Program-made: the position numbers and the translations under genes
The notes under the pieces: generated by a model
What the model saw: the letters and a program-made list of their open reading frames with translations, nothing else
Told to the model about the DNA's origin: nothing
Database searches by the model: none
Origin: Chitinophagaceae bacterium
GTDB lineage: Bacteria; Bacteroidota; Bacteroidia; Chitinophagales; Chitinophagaceae
NCBI GenBank assembly: GCA_016719015.1
Contig: JADKAZ010000001.1
Coordinates: 434,001-498,000 of the forward strand
Length of the DNA: 64,000 nucleotides
Reading direction: 5' to 3'
Part shown: in pieces, positions 44,439 through 55,172 of the stretch
How the letters are laid out: every line of letters starts with the position of its first letter
Position numbering within the stretch: position 1 is the first letter of the stretch

Positions 44439-44804
44439 ATGAATCACCCTCTATTTGCAATATTGAGAATTATAAGCAAAAAGCTGGCAGTTGTGCTGTT
44501 AATAACAGTTTCAGCCATTACATCTTTTGCAACATTGGGTGATGGCAAGAAAAAATCAGACCTTCCAAAGACGGCCTTATTATCCTCTAAGACTACTAAA
44601 CCCGGTTCATTTTCTTTAAGATCCGGTTATGCTTTCCGTGGTAATAATGTTTTGAACCCAGCCCCAGCAAAAAGATATATCAGCCTTAATACCACGGTTA
44701 CGTATCAAAGAGGCAATACTACCTATATCGTTCCTCTCAAAAAGAAGGTTATACTTAGCAATGTTAAAATTGACATTGGCAACCGTCAGTTACAAAGAAA
44801 TTAA
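44439..44804 (+). CDS. Small exported protein of unknown function
   Basis: The 121-residue protein has an N-terminal hydrophobic segment (LAVVLLITVSAITSFATLG, about residues 16-34) that is probably a signal peptide. A basic, Ser/Thr-rich mature part with strand-like stretches (YISLNTTVTYQRGNTTYIVP) follows. No known domain is recognised. Its stop codon TAA shares the palindrome TTAA with the stop of the convergent gene, a 4-nt overlap. The promoter box right before the ATG supports that it is a real gene. Confidence 0.65.
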   Translation: MNHPLFAILRIISKKLAVVLLITVSAITSFATLGDGKKKSDLPKTALLSSKTTKPGSFSLRSGYAFRGNNVLNPAPAKRYISLNTTVTYQRGNTTYIVPLKKKVILSNVKIDIGNRQLQRN

Positions 44805-45472
44805 TCCATTCCTGCACCTTTACTTTCTTCAAACGTCATTACCCGATAGCCTGATTTTGGAATATCTAATTTGGCCTGTGGAACAGGATTAAAATTAATA
44901 GTAGAAACCGTATATGTCACCATCATCTTTCCCATAGCAGCTTCGTATTGCATGGCAAGACCGGGCAAATTTTTATTCAGATATTGAAAGTCATTATTTA
45001 CCGGCACCAAATCTTTTGTAAAATATACTGTAAAAGAAGTACCATCTAATAACTTGCCCATTGCTTTTTGGCAATTGTACCCTGCAATAGTCTTATATTC
45101 ATTATAATAATTAAATACAACCCCTTCATATTTTTTATTAGACTGCCTCCAATTTTCAGGCGTCATCCTGATCATATACCGCTGCTCTCCATACTCCTTC
45201 AATATGGTAACATTGCCGGATTTACCTTCGATAATGGTAGCTTGGGTACCTAATGAACTTACCATTTCAGAACGACTGGAGTTGCCCTTCAGATAAATAA
45301 CACTAGTTGCACCATCTAAAAGATCAGCCGCCTGAGGCTTAGTGTCGCTTGTATTAATAACAATATCGTATGAAATAGTAGCCTCGGTTAACTTGCGGGG
45401 AGTTTGTGCCTGTAGGCTTCCGCTAGTAATAAGAGAGCTTAGTAAGATAAGTATGTAAAGTTCTTTTTTCAT
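44801..45472 (-). CDS. Exported protein, GLPGLI/DUF4412-like
   Basis: The 223-residue protein has a signal peptide (MKKELYILILLSSLITSGSLQAQ). The mature part is beta-rich, with ATISYDIVIN at the start and YKTIAGYNCQKAMGKLLDG, FTVYFTKDLVP and NLPGLAMQYE. These resemble the strand order of exported Bacteroidota proteins of the GLPGLI/DUF4412 type, where a Gly-rich LPGL motif occurs at the same place. Assignment is moderate, and function is unknown. Confidence 0.65.
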   Translation of the reverse strand: MKKELYILILLSSLITSGSLQAQTPRKLTEATISYDIVINTSDTKPQAADLLDGATSVIYLKGNSSRSEMVSSLGTQATIIEGKSGNVTILKEYGEQRYMIRMTPENWRQSNKKYEGVVFNYYNEYKTIAGYNCQKAMGKLLDGTSFTVYFTKDLVPVNNDFQYLNKNLPGLAMQYEAAMGKMMVTYTVSTINFNPVPQAKLDIPKSGYRVMTFEESKGAGMD

Positions 45473-45533
45473 TGTAGTTGATTCTGTCTTATATATTCTA
45501 AAGACGTGCCAATTTAACCAATAAGTTGCTTAA

Positions 45534-45569
45534 TAAAAAAAACCGGGTTGCTAAAGGCTAAACCCGGTT
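45534..45569 (-). terminator. Terminator after yidC
   Basis: AACCGGGTT/AACCCGGTT stem with a run of eight T on the minus strand, 24 nt past the yidC stop codon. Confidence 0.85.
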
Positions 45570-45593
45570 CTTCTTAAGAGTATTTTAACTAAA

Positions 45594-47456
45594 TCAGCGT
45601 CTATTCTTTTGCTGCATTTCCTTCATTTTTTTCTGCTGTTCCTGCATTTGCTCCATCCTTTCCTGCCATTTTGATTTTGTTTTAGGCTTTTTTCGGTTCT
45701 GATCTATTTTATCCAGAATTTTTTTATGATCAATAATATAATTCTGAATAACAAATTGTAATGCTAACGTAACAACGTTTGAAACAGTATAATACCAGGT
45801 TAAAGCCGAGGGGAGTCTGTTAAAGAAGAACAGTAGAAATACCGGAAAAATATAAGGCAGGTATTTCATTACGGGGTTACTCTGGTCAGGAGTCATACTC
45901 ATGCTATAGATGGAAATCAGAAAGCTGGTGAGCACAGCGGTGATATTAAAAAGACTCAAATGGCTGCCAAGTAGCGGAATATGAAAACCAAACTTAATGG
46001 GTGCATCAAAGGCCGATAAGTCATGGGACCACAAAAATTCAGCCCCTCTTAATCCTACATCGGCATTAAACAAACTAAAAAGAGCAAAGAAGATTGGAAT
46101 TTGTAGTAAAGCCGGTAAACATCCGCCTAATGGGTTTACCCCGGCCTCTCTAAATAATTTCATTTGATCCATACTCATTGCCTGCCTGTCCTCGCCATGC
46201 TTTTCCTTTAATTTGGCAATTTCTGGTCGCAGCACTTTCATCTTAGCTCCGCTGAGATAACTTTTATACAAAAGTGGTGAAGTAACGAGTTTAATGAAAA
46301 TTGTAAGCAGGGCAATAGCTAATCCCATACCACCTGCAATACTTTTCAAAAAGTCGAAAATTGGAAGTATCACATATTTATTGATAGGCCGAACAAATGA
46401 ATAAATACCCTGGCCAAGATTCACCAGTTTCTCAAACTTCATGTCATACTTCTGAAGTATGTGATAATCTGAAGGACCATAATAAAGGCTGAAAGGTACA
46501 ATGGTAGGTGAACCTGCTTTTACCGACAATCGCATATTGGCTGTTGACTGTACTATGGTTTTTGTACTGTCATCCGGAACAGTCCATTCCATTTTACCAG
46601 AGGTGAAATTATCTTTCGCAACAAGTATTGTAAAGAAGAAACGCTGCCTCACACCAATCCAATTCACCGATTCGTCAAAATTTTTACTGCTTTTACGGCC
46701 AATGGTATGGTAATCAAAACTTCCATCCTTCACATATCCTACCTGTGTATTCTGTTTTTCAAATGAAATATCAGATTCTTGCTGTGCAGCTGCATATTGC
46801 CATGACAGGTTCATTGTTCCCTGCGTAAGCAAGGTATTGGCTCCATTCATTTTCACATTGAAATCAACCATATACTCGTTTGGTTTCAAAGTATACTCAT
46901 GGGTAATATAAGAGCCGCTGCTATCTGAGGAATTTAGAGTGAAAGAAACAGTTTTATTCCCTCCCGTTGAAGAGGTATCAACCGAAACCTGTGAGAAATA
47001 CAAATCACTTGTCTGGGCACTACCTCCATTTGCAGATTTGCCTGTATTGATTGTATAACCTATTTTATCAAAATCAGTACTGGCCAGTTTCAACAGGTTG
47101 CTATCCTGCCCTTTAAAATTCTTAAGTTCAACTTTTGCAGGTTGGCCTCCTTTATTGGTAAAAGTTACTTTTATTAGTTCGTTTTGCAAGGTTACCAATT
47201 GCTCAGTTCCATCAGTGGTATCCTGAAAAATACCAGCAATTTCCTTTTTGACTACAGAGTCCTTTATTTTATTGAGTGAATCCTGAAGTGGTTTATTCAG
47301 TTTTGCAATTGAATCTTCCTTAGCCTGTGTAAGCTTTGCTTCTGCTGCCTTCTGCTTTCGGTATTCTGACTGCTGTTGATTGGTAAAATAGAAATACCCA
47401 AAAAACAAACCCGCCAATACAATAAAACCAAGGACGGTATTACGATCAAACTTCAT
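45594..47456 (-). CDS. yidC: Membrane protein insertase YidC
   Basis: YidC inserts proteins into the inner membrane, alone or with SecYEG. The 620-residue protein has TM1 (about 6-24), a large periplasmic beta domain (about 70-345) and the five-helix core with SIAGGMGLAIALLTIFIKLV, PLLYKSYLSGAKMKVLRPEI, GCLPALLQIPIFFALFSLF and ALTWYYTVSNVVTLALQF. The C-terminal tail is rich in Lys, Met and Gln (MEQMQEQQKKMKEMQQKNRR), as in other Bacteroidota. A promoter box and a strong terminator flank it; it is not next to rnpA or rpmH. Confidence 0.96.
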   Translation of the reverse strand: MKFDRNTVLGFIVLAGLFFGYFYFTNQQQSEYRKQKAAEAKLTQAKEDSIAKLNKPLQDSLNKIKDSVVKKEIAGIFQDTTDGTEQLVTLQNELIKVTFTNKGGQPAKVELKNFKGQDSNLLKLASTDFDKIGYTINTGKSANGGSAQTSDLYFSQVSVDTSSTGGNKTVSFTLNSSDSSGSYITHEYTLKPNEYMVDFNVKMNGANTLLTQGTMNLSWQYAAAQQESDISFEKQNTQVGYVKDGSFDYHTIGRKSSKNFDESVNWIGVRQRFFFTILVAKDNFTSGKMEWTVPDDSTKTIVQSTANMRLSVKAGSPTIVPFSLYYGPSDYHILQKYDMKFEKLVNLGQGIYSFVRPINKYVILPIFDFLKSIAGGMGLAIALLTIFIKLVTSPLLYKSYLSGAKMKVLRPEIAKLKEKHGEDRQAMSMDQMKLFREAGVNPLGGCLPALLQIPIFFALFSLFNADVGLRGAEFLWSHDLSAFDAPIKFGFHIPLLGSHLSLFNITAVLTSFLISIYSMSMTPDQSNPVMKYLPYIFPVFLLFFFNRLPSALTWYYTVSNVVTLALQFVIQNYIIDHKKILDKIDQNRKKPKTKSKWQERMEQMQEQQKKMKEMQQKNRR

Positions 47457-47478
47457 TCTGTGGAAATTTTAAGGACGG

Positions 47479-47486
47479 CAAAGATA
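47479..47486 (-). promoter_or_regulatory. -7 box TATCTTTG for yidC
   Basis: It matches TAnnTTTG on the minus strand, 22 nt before the yidC start. Confidence 0.55.
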
Positions 47487-47586
47487 GGAGTTATCAGGCA
47501 AGAGTCTGAAGTTAGAAGATTAGGTTGGTAAAGGTCAAAAAACTGGAGTTTAAGGGGCTTTCCAGCAAATTAAGACCTTACCTCAT

Positions 47587-49645
<2,059 letters not shown>

Positions 49646-50923
49646 ATGAAAAAAATATTGCTTGCATTAATCAGTTTCGTATGTGTATCAATTTCCCATG
49701 CACAAAAAACTTATATCTGGTGCGGCACACTGATTGACGGCATTTCCAATGATGCTAAAAAGAACATGACAATCATAGTGGAAAAAAATAAAATTATTGG
49801 TGTGCAAAATGGTTTTACTGCCCCAGGAACATCTGATAAAAGTATTGATCTGAAATCCAAAACAGTGACTCCAGGCTGGATTGATATGCATGTACATCTG
49901 GAAGGTGAAACAAAAAAGGGCAATCTAGCGGACCGGTTTACGCTGAACCCAACCGATGTTGCTTTTGAATCATTGAAGTATGCCAATGTAACTTTAATGG
50001 CAGGATTTACTACAGTTAGAGACCTTGGCGGAAGCGGTGTCAATATTTCTTTGCGCAACGCAATTAATAAAGGACAAGTGACCGGGCCAAGAATTTACAC
50101 CGCCGGAAAATCCATTGCTACTACAGGGGGCCATGCTGATCCAACCAATGGGTACCGTAAAGATTTAATGGGTGACCCCGGCCCCAAAGAAGGGGTTGTA
50201 AATGGTGTGGAAGATGCATACCAGGCCGTAAGACAGCGGTACAAAGAAGGCTCTGACCTGATAAAAATAACGGCTACAGGCGGTGTACTTAGCCAGGCAA
50301 AGGATGGAGCCAATGCACAATTTACTGAGGAAGAAGTAAAAGCTATTGTTTCTGCTGCTAAGGATTATGGATTTAAAATTGCCGCCCATGCACATGGTGC
50401 AGAAGGTATAAAGAGAGCAATCCGTGGTGGAGTAAATTCCATTGAACACGGTACTTTTATGGATGATGAAGGAATTCAGTTGATGAAACAATACGGTACT
50501 TACCTGGTACCTACCATTACTGCTGGCAAAGCAACAGCAGACAGTGCAAAAATTCCAGGTTACTACACAGATATCGTTACACCTAAAGCTTTGACAACGG
50601 GCCCACAAATACAAGCCACCTTTGCTAAAGCGTACAAAGCAGGAGTTAAAATTGCTTTTGGTACCGATGCAGGCGTCTTTCAACATGGAAAAAACTGGAT
50701 GGAATTTGGCTATATGATAGAAGGTGGTATGCCAGCCATGGAAGCTATTAAAGCAGCTACAAGTAGCTCCGCAGAATTGTTGGGAGAAAAAGATAAGCTA
50801 GGCAGTATTGAGGTTGGAAAACTTGCCGACATTGTTGCTATGGATGGTGATCCCTTAAAAGATCCATTGGCATTTGGAAAAGTCGTTTTTGTTATGAAAG
50901 ACGGGGTTGTTTACAAGAATTAA
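49646..50923 (+). CDS. Exported metal-dependent amidohydrolase
   Basis: The 425-residue protein has a signal peptide (MKKILLALISFVCVSISHAQ) and an amidohydrolase-superfamily barrel. Metal ligands are visible in GWIDMHVHLEGE (HxH), KITATGG (the carboxylated Lys position), AAHAHG, SIEHGT and GTDAGVFQHG (Asp). The C-terminal strand has the usual LGSIEVGKLADIVAMDGDPL. It resembles exported imidazolonepropionase-like or Xaa-Pro-dipeptidase-type enzymes; the substrate is unknown. It is monocistronic. Confidence 0.9.
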   Translation: MKKILLALISFVCVSISHAQKTYIWCGTLIDGISNDAKKNMTIIVEKNKIIGVQNGFTAPGTSDKSIDLKSKTVTPGWIDMHVHLEGETKKGNLADRFTLNPTDVAFESLKYANVTLMAGFTTVRDLGGSGVNISLRNAINKGQVTGPRIYTAGKSIATTGGHADPTNGYRKDLMGDPGPKEGVVNGVEDAYQAVRQRYKEGSDLIKITATGGVLSQAKDGANAQFTEEEVKAIVSAAKDYGFKIAAHAHGAEGIKRAIRGGVNSIEHGTFMDDEGIQLMKQYGTYLVPTITAGKATADSAKIPGYYTDIVTPKALTTGPQIQATFAKAYKAGVKIAFGTDAGVFQHGKNWMEFGYMIEGGMPAMEAIKAATSSSAELLGEKDKLGSIEVGKLADIVAMDGDPLKDPLAFGKVVFVMKDGVVYKN

Positions 50924-50940
50924 TTGCTGATACAGGAATA

Positions 50941-50975
50941 AAAAACCGGGGTGACCAAATCAACCCGGCTCCCAA
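50941..50975 (-). terminator. Terminator after the Cys/His-repeat lipoprotein gene
   Basis: On the minus strand CCGGGTTGA/TCACCCCGG forms a 9-bp stem (one mismatch) followed by six T, 17 nt past the stop codon of the gene at 50992. Confidence 0.65.
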
Positions 50976-50991
50976 TTATTGTTAGAACTAG

Positions 50992-51342
50992 TTACATCTT
51001 TATACACATGTCAGTACAGGTATGGCCACTTTCGCCATGCGCATAAGTATGGTTACCGGCTTTACAGGTAGGATCACAGTTGTGAGGACTTCCACAAACA
51101 TCCGTACAGGTATGTCCAACTTCATTATGCGCATAGAGATGGGTTCCATCTTTACATTCTGCAATACATACATGTGCTGTTACTGCAGCTGATGCAGTTT
51201 GTGCTTGTGCCGGAGTTCCTGGCGTTTCTACCTTCTGCGGTGCGTCAGTTTTAGCATCAGCTTTATCTTCTTTCTTTTCATTATTGCAGGAGACAACGCT
51301 TAATGCCGCAAACAGAAGCAGCAGGGGAAAAAAATTTTTCAT
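50992..51342 (-). CDS. Lipoprotein with two Cys/His-rich repeats (putative metal binding)
   Basis: From ATG 51342 the protein has 116 residues. It has a lipoprotein signal (lipobox VVSC) and a charged, Ala/Pro/Thr-rich linker. Two near-identical 24-residue units follow, with the pattern CxxxCKxGxHxYAHxExGHTCTDxC and a 5-residue spacer (GSPHN). Each unit has four Cys and three His, which suggests metal binding in the envelope. I do not know a named family. A TTG two codons upstream (51348) is an alternative start. Confidence 0.75.
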   Translation of the reverse strand: MKNFFPLLLLFAALSVVSCNNEKKEDKADAKTDAPQKVETPGTPAQAQTASAAVTAHVCIAECKDGTHLYAHNEVGHTCTDVCGSPHNCDPTCKAGNHTYAHGESGHTCTDMCIKM

Positions 51343-51423
51343 ATGCAAATCAGTTTTTGTTTTACTAAAAATAAACAGAATGCTCTTGCCGGGAAAATTG
51401 ATTAATGCAATGGGGATGCAAAA

Positions 51424-52221
51424 CTAATCCTTTGCGATCTTCCTGTAACTGGCTACTATACCCCGTATCAACGAAGAACTAAATCCCTGGTGTTCCATCT
51501 CGTTCAATCCGGCGATAGTGCAGCCTTTAGGTGTAGTTACTTTATCGATTTCTTGTTCTGGATGAGTGCCCTTTTGCAATAATAATTCAGCGGCGCCTTT
51601 TACAGTTTGTGCAGCTATTAGTGTAGCGGTTGATGCATCAAACCCAATTTCGATACCACCCTGTATATTGGCCCGAATGTAACGCATTGCATATGCTGTT
51701 CCGCAAGCACCCAAAATAGTTGCAGCATCCATCAGTTTTTCATCAATAATTACAGTTTTGCCTAATTGATCAAACAGCTGTTGTATATAATTTAGTTGAG
51801 GAACAGAAGCACCAGCATGTGCCAGGCAAGTCATGCTTTGCTGTATAGCAATCGCTGTATTGGGCATAGCCCTGATAACTGGGACTGGTTTACCAATAAC
51901 AGCCAGCAGCTGTTGAATCCATGCACCAGTAACAACGGACACCACCAAATGCTTCTTTGGGTTTAGCACTGTTTTTAACTCTTTAACAATATCAGCATAG
52001 TTATACGGTTTTACCGCCAGAATAATTATTTCACTATCCTTCACAGCTTTCTTATTATCACTGTGCACCATACAACCCCGCTCAGCAAACCGGCTCAGGG
52101 TTGATAGGTTACGGCGGGTAATTGTCAGTTCCACGGGACGGCTAAATTCACTTTGTATCAGTCCATCGGCAATGGCTGCACCCAGGTTACCTCCACCTAT
52201 GATTGCAATTTTCCTGCTCAT
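51424..52221 (-). CDS. proC: Pyrroline-5-carboxylate reductase
   Basis: ProC reduces pyrroline-5-carboxylate to proline with NAD(P)H. From ATG 52221 the 265-residue protein starts MSRKIAIIGGGNLGAAIADG, a Rossmann motif. It carries ILAVKPYN, VIRAMPNTAIAIQQSMTCL, and the C-terminal dimer domain with LGACGTAYAMRYI, TVKGAAELLLQ and VTTPKGCTIAGLNEME. Length is normal. The frame upstream to 52260 adds a non-homologous stretch and is rejected. TATCTTTA, one base off the -7 consensus, lies 14 nt upstream of the start. Confidence 0.96.
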   Translation of the reverse strand: MSRKIAIIGGGNLGAAIADGLIQSEFSRPVELTITRRNLSTLSRFAERGCMVHSDNKKAVKDSEIIILAVKPYNYADIVKELKTVLNPKKHLVVSVVTGAWIQQLLAVIGKPVPVIRAMPNTAIAIQQSMTCLAHAGASVPQLNYIQQLFDQLGKTVIIDEKLMDAATILGACGTAYAMRYIRANIQGGIEIGFDASTATLIAAQTVKGAAELLLQKGTHPEQEIDKVTTPKGCTIAGLNEMEHQGFSSSLIRGIVASYRKIAKD

Positions 52222-52392
52222 AGTTTCATTTTTAGTAAAGATAAGAAGGCACAAGGACAAGTGTTGTTTAACGGTAGCTCAGCTACCAACCCGAATAATT
52301 GAACAGCAATTTTTAAACAAATTATTTCAGTTGATTGGTAAACAATTTCAATCTGCATCCGTTACTATCGTAACTAAATTTAAAAAATAATT

Positions 52393-52947
52393 ATGCAAAA
52401 GAATTTCATGCTGTTAATTGCTGTCGCAATAAGTTCAGCCACATTTGTAGCCTGTAATAATGAGGGCGAAAAAAAACCTGCTCAAGACACCACAGTTGTA
52501 AATGAAGTGCCGGCAGAACCAAAGATGGATGCTCCGAAAGACATCGTTGATGTAGCATCAGAATCTGCGGATCATACTACATTAGTTGCTGCTGTTAAAG
52601 CTGCGGGTCTTGTAGAAACGCTTAAAGGCGCAGGTCCTTTCACTGTATTTGCTCCTACAAATGCTGCATTTAATGCTTTACCCGCAGGTACTGTAGAAAG
52701 TTTATTAACACCTGAAAAGAAAGCTGACCTTACCGGTATTTTAACCTACCATGTAGTAGCTGGTTCAGTAAAAGCTGCTGATTTAAAAGATGGCCAGGTA
52801 GTTAAAACCCTTCAGGGTGGAGAATTAACCGTGTCTATTAAAGATGGCAAAGTAATGATTAATGGCGCTAATGTAACTGCGGCCGATCTTACTACAAGCA
52901 ATGGCGTGATACATGTAATTGACGCTGTACTGCTGCCAAAGAAATAA
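52393..52947 (+). CDS. Fasciclin (FAS1) domain lipoprotein
   Basis: The 184-residue protein has a lipoprotein signal with lipobox FVAC (Cys near residue 21), an acidic linker and one FAS1 domain (about 50-184). Its H1 motif is [20 protein letters not shown], followed by [15 protein letters not shown], and the closing H2-like segment is [17 protein letters not shown]1 domains mediate adhesion or carbohydrate contact; the ligand is unknown. The gene is monocistronic with its own terminator. Confidence 0.93.
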   Translation: MQKNFMLLIAVAISSATFVACNNEGEKKPAQDTTVVNEVPAEPKMDAPKDIVDVASESADHTTLVAAVKAAGLVETLKGAGPFTVFAPTNAAFNALPAGTVESLLTPEKKADLTGILTYHVVAGSVKAADLKDGQVVKTLQGGELTVSIKDGKVMINGANVTAADLTTSNGVIHVIDAVLLPKK

Positions 52948-52975
52948 TTTTTCTGGCTTGTTGTTAGTATTTCAG

Positions 52976-53008
52976 AAAGGGAGTAGCGAAAGTTACTCCC
53001 TTTTCTTT
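52976..53008 (+). terminator. Terminator after the FAS1 lipoprotein gene
   Basis: AAAGGGAGTAGC/GTTACTCCCTTT, a 12-bp stem with a GAAA tetraloop, followed by TCTTTG. Confidence 0.8.
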
Positions 53009-53097
53009 GTTACAATACATGAGATTTAGAAACCGTCTATTCTCACCTATAATTATTTCCTGTTAGTAATAAAGTTTATCTTCCGTAAAACTTAATT

Positions 53098-54195
53098 ATG
53101 AGGTTTAGCTGCTGCCTGTTGCTATTGTTCGCAGGAATTTCCTGCTTTTCTCAAAGCAGGGAAAGGCTGAAAGAAAAATCTTTCAATCCAGCAGCTTTTG
53201 AAGAATTTAAGATTGAGATTAAGACAGGGAAAAAGGACAAGCCTTTGGAAGTACATTATAAAGCTGCACAGTTTATTGATGGAAGGGCAGACACTAGCAA
53301 ACTTGGCTTTGTCCTTGCGGGGGCAAATACTGAATACCACAGGGTAGTATTTCCAAAGCCGGCAGCAACGTATATGACTGAAAAAACAATTCCTTTTCTA
53401 TCAAATGGTTCAGCCAATAACGGAAATCTCACTTTTGTCCTTAAACATTTATGGGTTTCTGAGGTAATCGTAAAGGCAACCTTTGGCAAAAGCTTACTAA
53501 CAGGCCCAATAGACTATTTGTCGTTTTGTTACTTGAATTCTGATTGCTATTCTTCAGTCAATGGAGAATACACATTGTTAGGGAATATCGATACAGTTAT
53601 TTCTATCAAAAGATGGATGGTTGGGGCCGGAGAAGACCTTCTTAAAAAAACACTTATTGACCTTCTCCAGACCGGTGATAGTCTTTTTGTTTTACAAACA
53701 AAAAAAAACGAGCCGATAAGCTATGATGCTCTAATTAAAAAAACACAAGCTGATTTCGACCTTCCTATTTTAAAATCCAGCCAGCCTGAAAGAGGTATTT
53801 ATATGACCTACGCCGATTTTTTGAATAACAATCCATCTATAAAAGAATTCAACGTAATTAAAGATAAAAAGACAGAATCTCTTACAAGCATAGGTTTAGA
53901 TGACTCACTATTAAACAAAGCATGGGGATATTACGATGGAACTGACCTAAATATCCATATTAACAATAATTACTACAGGGTAGTACGTAGTCACAATACT
54001 TTTGAAATTGCAGGGCCTAGAAAACTAGACAAATTTTATGGGACCAATGACAAGATAATCAATGCAAGTGTTGCGACTTTTTTCAGCGGTATTGCTGCCG
54101 GAGGATTTACCCTGTTAGTGATGGGTTCTACCAATAAGATAATGAAAGAGCTAATCCCCTACCAGTTAAATATTCGGGACGGAGCATTGTATTAA
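53098..54195 (+). CDS. Exported protein of unknown function
   Basis: The 365-residue protein has a signal peptide (MRFSCCLLLLFAGISCFSQ). The mature part is mixed alpha/beta with no recognised domain. Near the C-terminus there is a hydrophobic, Gly-rich segment (VATFFSGIAAGGFTLLVMGS, about 325-345) that could be a membrane helix. Its stop TAA shares the TTAA palindrome with the stop of the convergent hldD gene. No functional context. Confidence 0.65.
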   Translation: MRFSCCLLLLFAGISCFSQSRERLKEKSFNPAAFEEFKIEIKTGKKDKPLEVHYKAAQFIDGRADTSKLGFVLAGANTEYHRVVFPKPAATYMTEKTIPFLSNGSANNGNLTFVLKHLWVSEVIVKATFGKSLLTGPIDYLSFCYLNSDCYSSVNGEYTLLGNIDTVISIKRWMVGAGEDLLKKTLIDLLQTGDSLFVLQTKKNEPISYDALIKKTQADFDLPILKSSQPERGIYMTYADFLNNNPSIKEFNVIKDKKTESLTSIGLDDSLLNKAWGYYDGTDLNIHINNNYYRVVRSHNTFEIAGPRKLDKFYGTNDKIINASVATFFSGIAAGGFTLLVMGSTNKIMKELIPYQLNIRDGALY

Positions 54196-55172
54196 TAATA
54201 TTCATTCCGCAGCAGATATTTTTTTACATAATCTTGCACTCCATTTTCTAACGAAAAGAATTTTTCATTGTATCCAGCTTCTTTCAGTTTATTCATATCT
54301 GCTTCAGTAAAGTATTGATATTTGTCACGGATGTCTTCCGGCATATCAATAAATTCTATCTGAGGCTCCCGGTTCAAACTTGTAAAGATTGCCGTAACAA
54401 GATCTTTGAACGGTCTAGCTTTCCCCGTACCCAGGTTATACAAGCCTGACTCCACCCGATTTTCTATTAACCAGTAACAAACATTTGCCACATCTTCCAC
54501 ATAAATAAAATCCCGCAATTGTTCACCGTCTCTGAACTCTGGCTTATGTGATTTAAAAAGTTTTACTTTTCCCGTTTTCTTAATCTGGTTATAGCCATGA
54601 AATATCATACTGGCCATCCTGTCTTTATGATATTCATTGGGACCATACACATTGAAAAATTTTAATCCTGCCCAAAACGGTGGCTGGGATGTTTGTTGCA
54701 AAGCCCATTTATCAAATTCATTTTTAGAAACTCCGTAGGGATTTAGTGGCTTGAGCTCTCCAACTATATCATGATTATCCTTATACCCGAATTCTCCATT
54801 ACCATATGTAGCAGCAGAAGAAGCATAAACAAGCGGAATATTCTTTTCTGTACAATAGTTCCAGATACTTTTTGAATACTCAACATTCAATTTCTGATGA
54901 ATGGAATAATCAAATTCAGTGGTATCTGTTCTGGCGCCGAGATGATAAACAAACTCGATTTTAGGATCTGCTGATCTAAGCCAGTCAAATAACTCGTCCC
55001 TTTCAACTTTAGTTATAAATTTTTTATTGCTTAAGTTGAACCATTTGTCCTCATCTGTAAAATCATCCACAATGATGATTTTATTATAACCCTGCTTATT
55101 CAAATACCCTAGCAGATAGCTACCGATGAAACCAGCAGCACCCGTAAGCAGTATAAAAGAATTCTTATTCAT
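54192..55172 (-). CDS. hldD: ADP-L-glycero-D-manno-heptose 6-epimerase
   Basis: HldD (RfaD) makes the L,D-heptose used in the LPS inner core. The 326-residue short-chain dehydrogenase-type epimerase has the NAD-binding TGAAGFIGSYLLGYL, YHLGARTDTTEFDY, catalytic YASSAATYG with YGVSKNEFD (YxxxK), and KFFNVYGPNEYHK. It starts within the stop codon of purL (TAATG), so the two are translationally coupled, although their pathways are unrelated. Confidence 0.93.
   Translation of the reverse strand: MNKNSFILLTGAAGFIGSYLLGYLNKQGYNKIIIVDDFTDEDKWFNLSNKKFITKVERDELFDWLRSADPKIEFVYHLGARTDTTEFDYSIHQKLNVEYSKSIWNYCTEKNIPLVYASSAATYGNGEFGYKDNHDIVGELKPLNPYGVSKNEFDKWALQQTSQPPFWAGLKFFNVYGPNEYHKDRMASMIFHGYNQIKKTGKVKLFKSHKPEFRDGEQLRDFIYVEDVANVCYWLIENRVESGLYNLGTGKARPFKDLVTAIFTSLNREPQIEFIDMPEDIRDKYQYFTEADMNKLKEAGYNEKFFSLENGVQDYVKKYLLRNEYY

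Noticed and set aside
49646..50923. Amidohydrolase as an antibiotic- or mycotoxin-degrading enzyme
   Set aside because: Sequence shows only the superfamily metal site and export signal; no substrate can be inferred.
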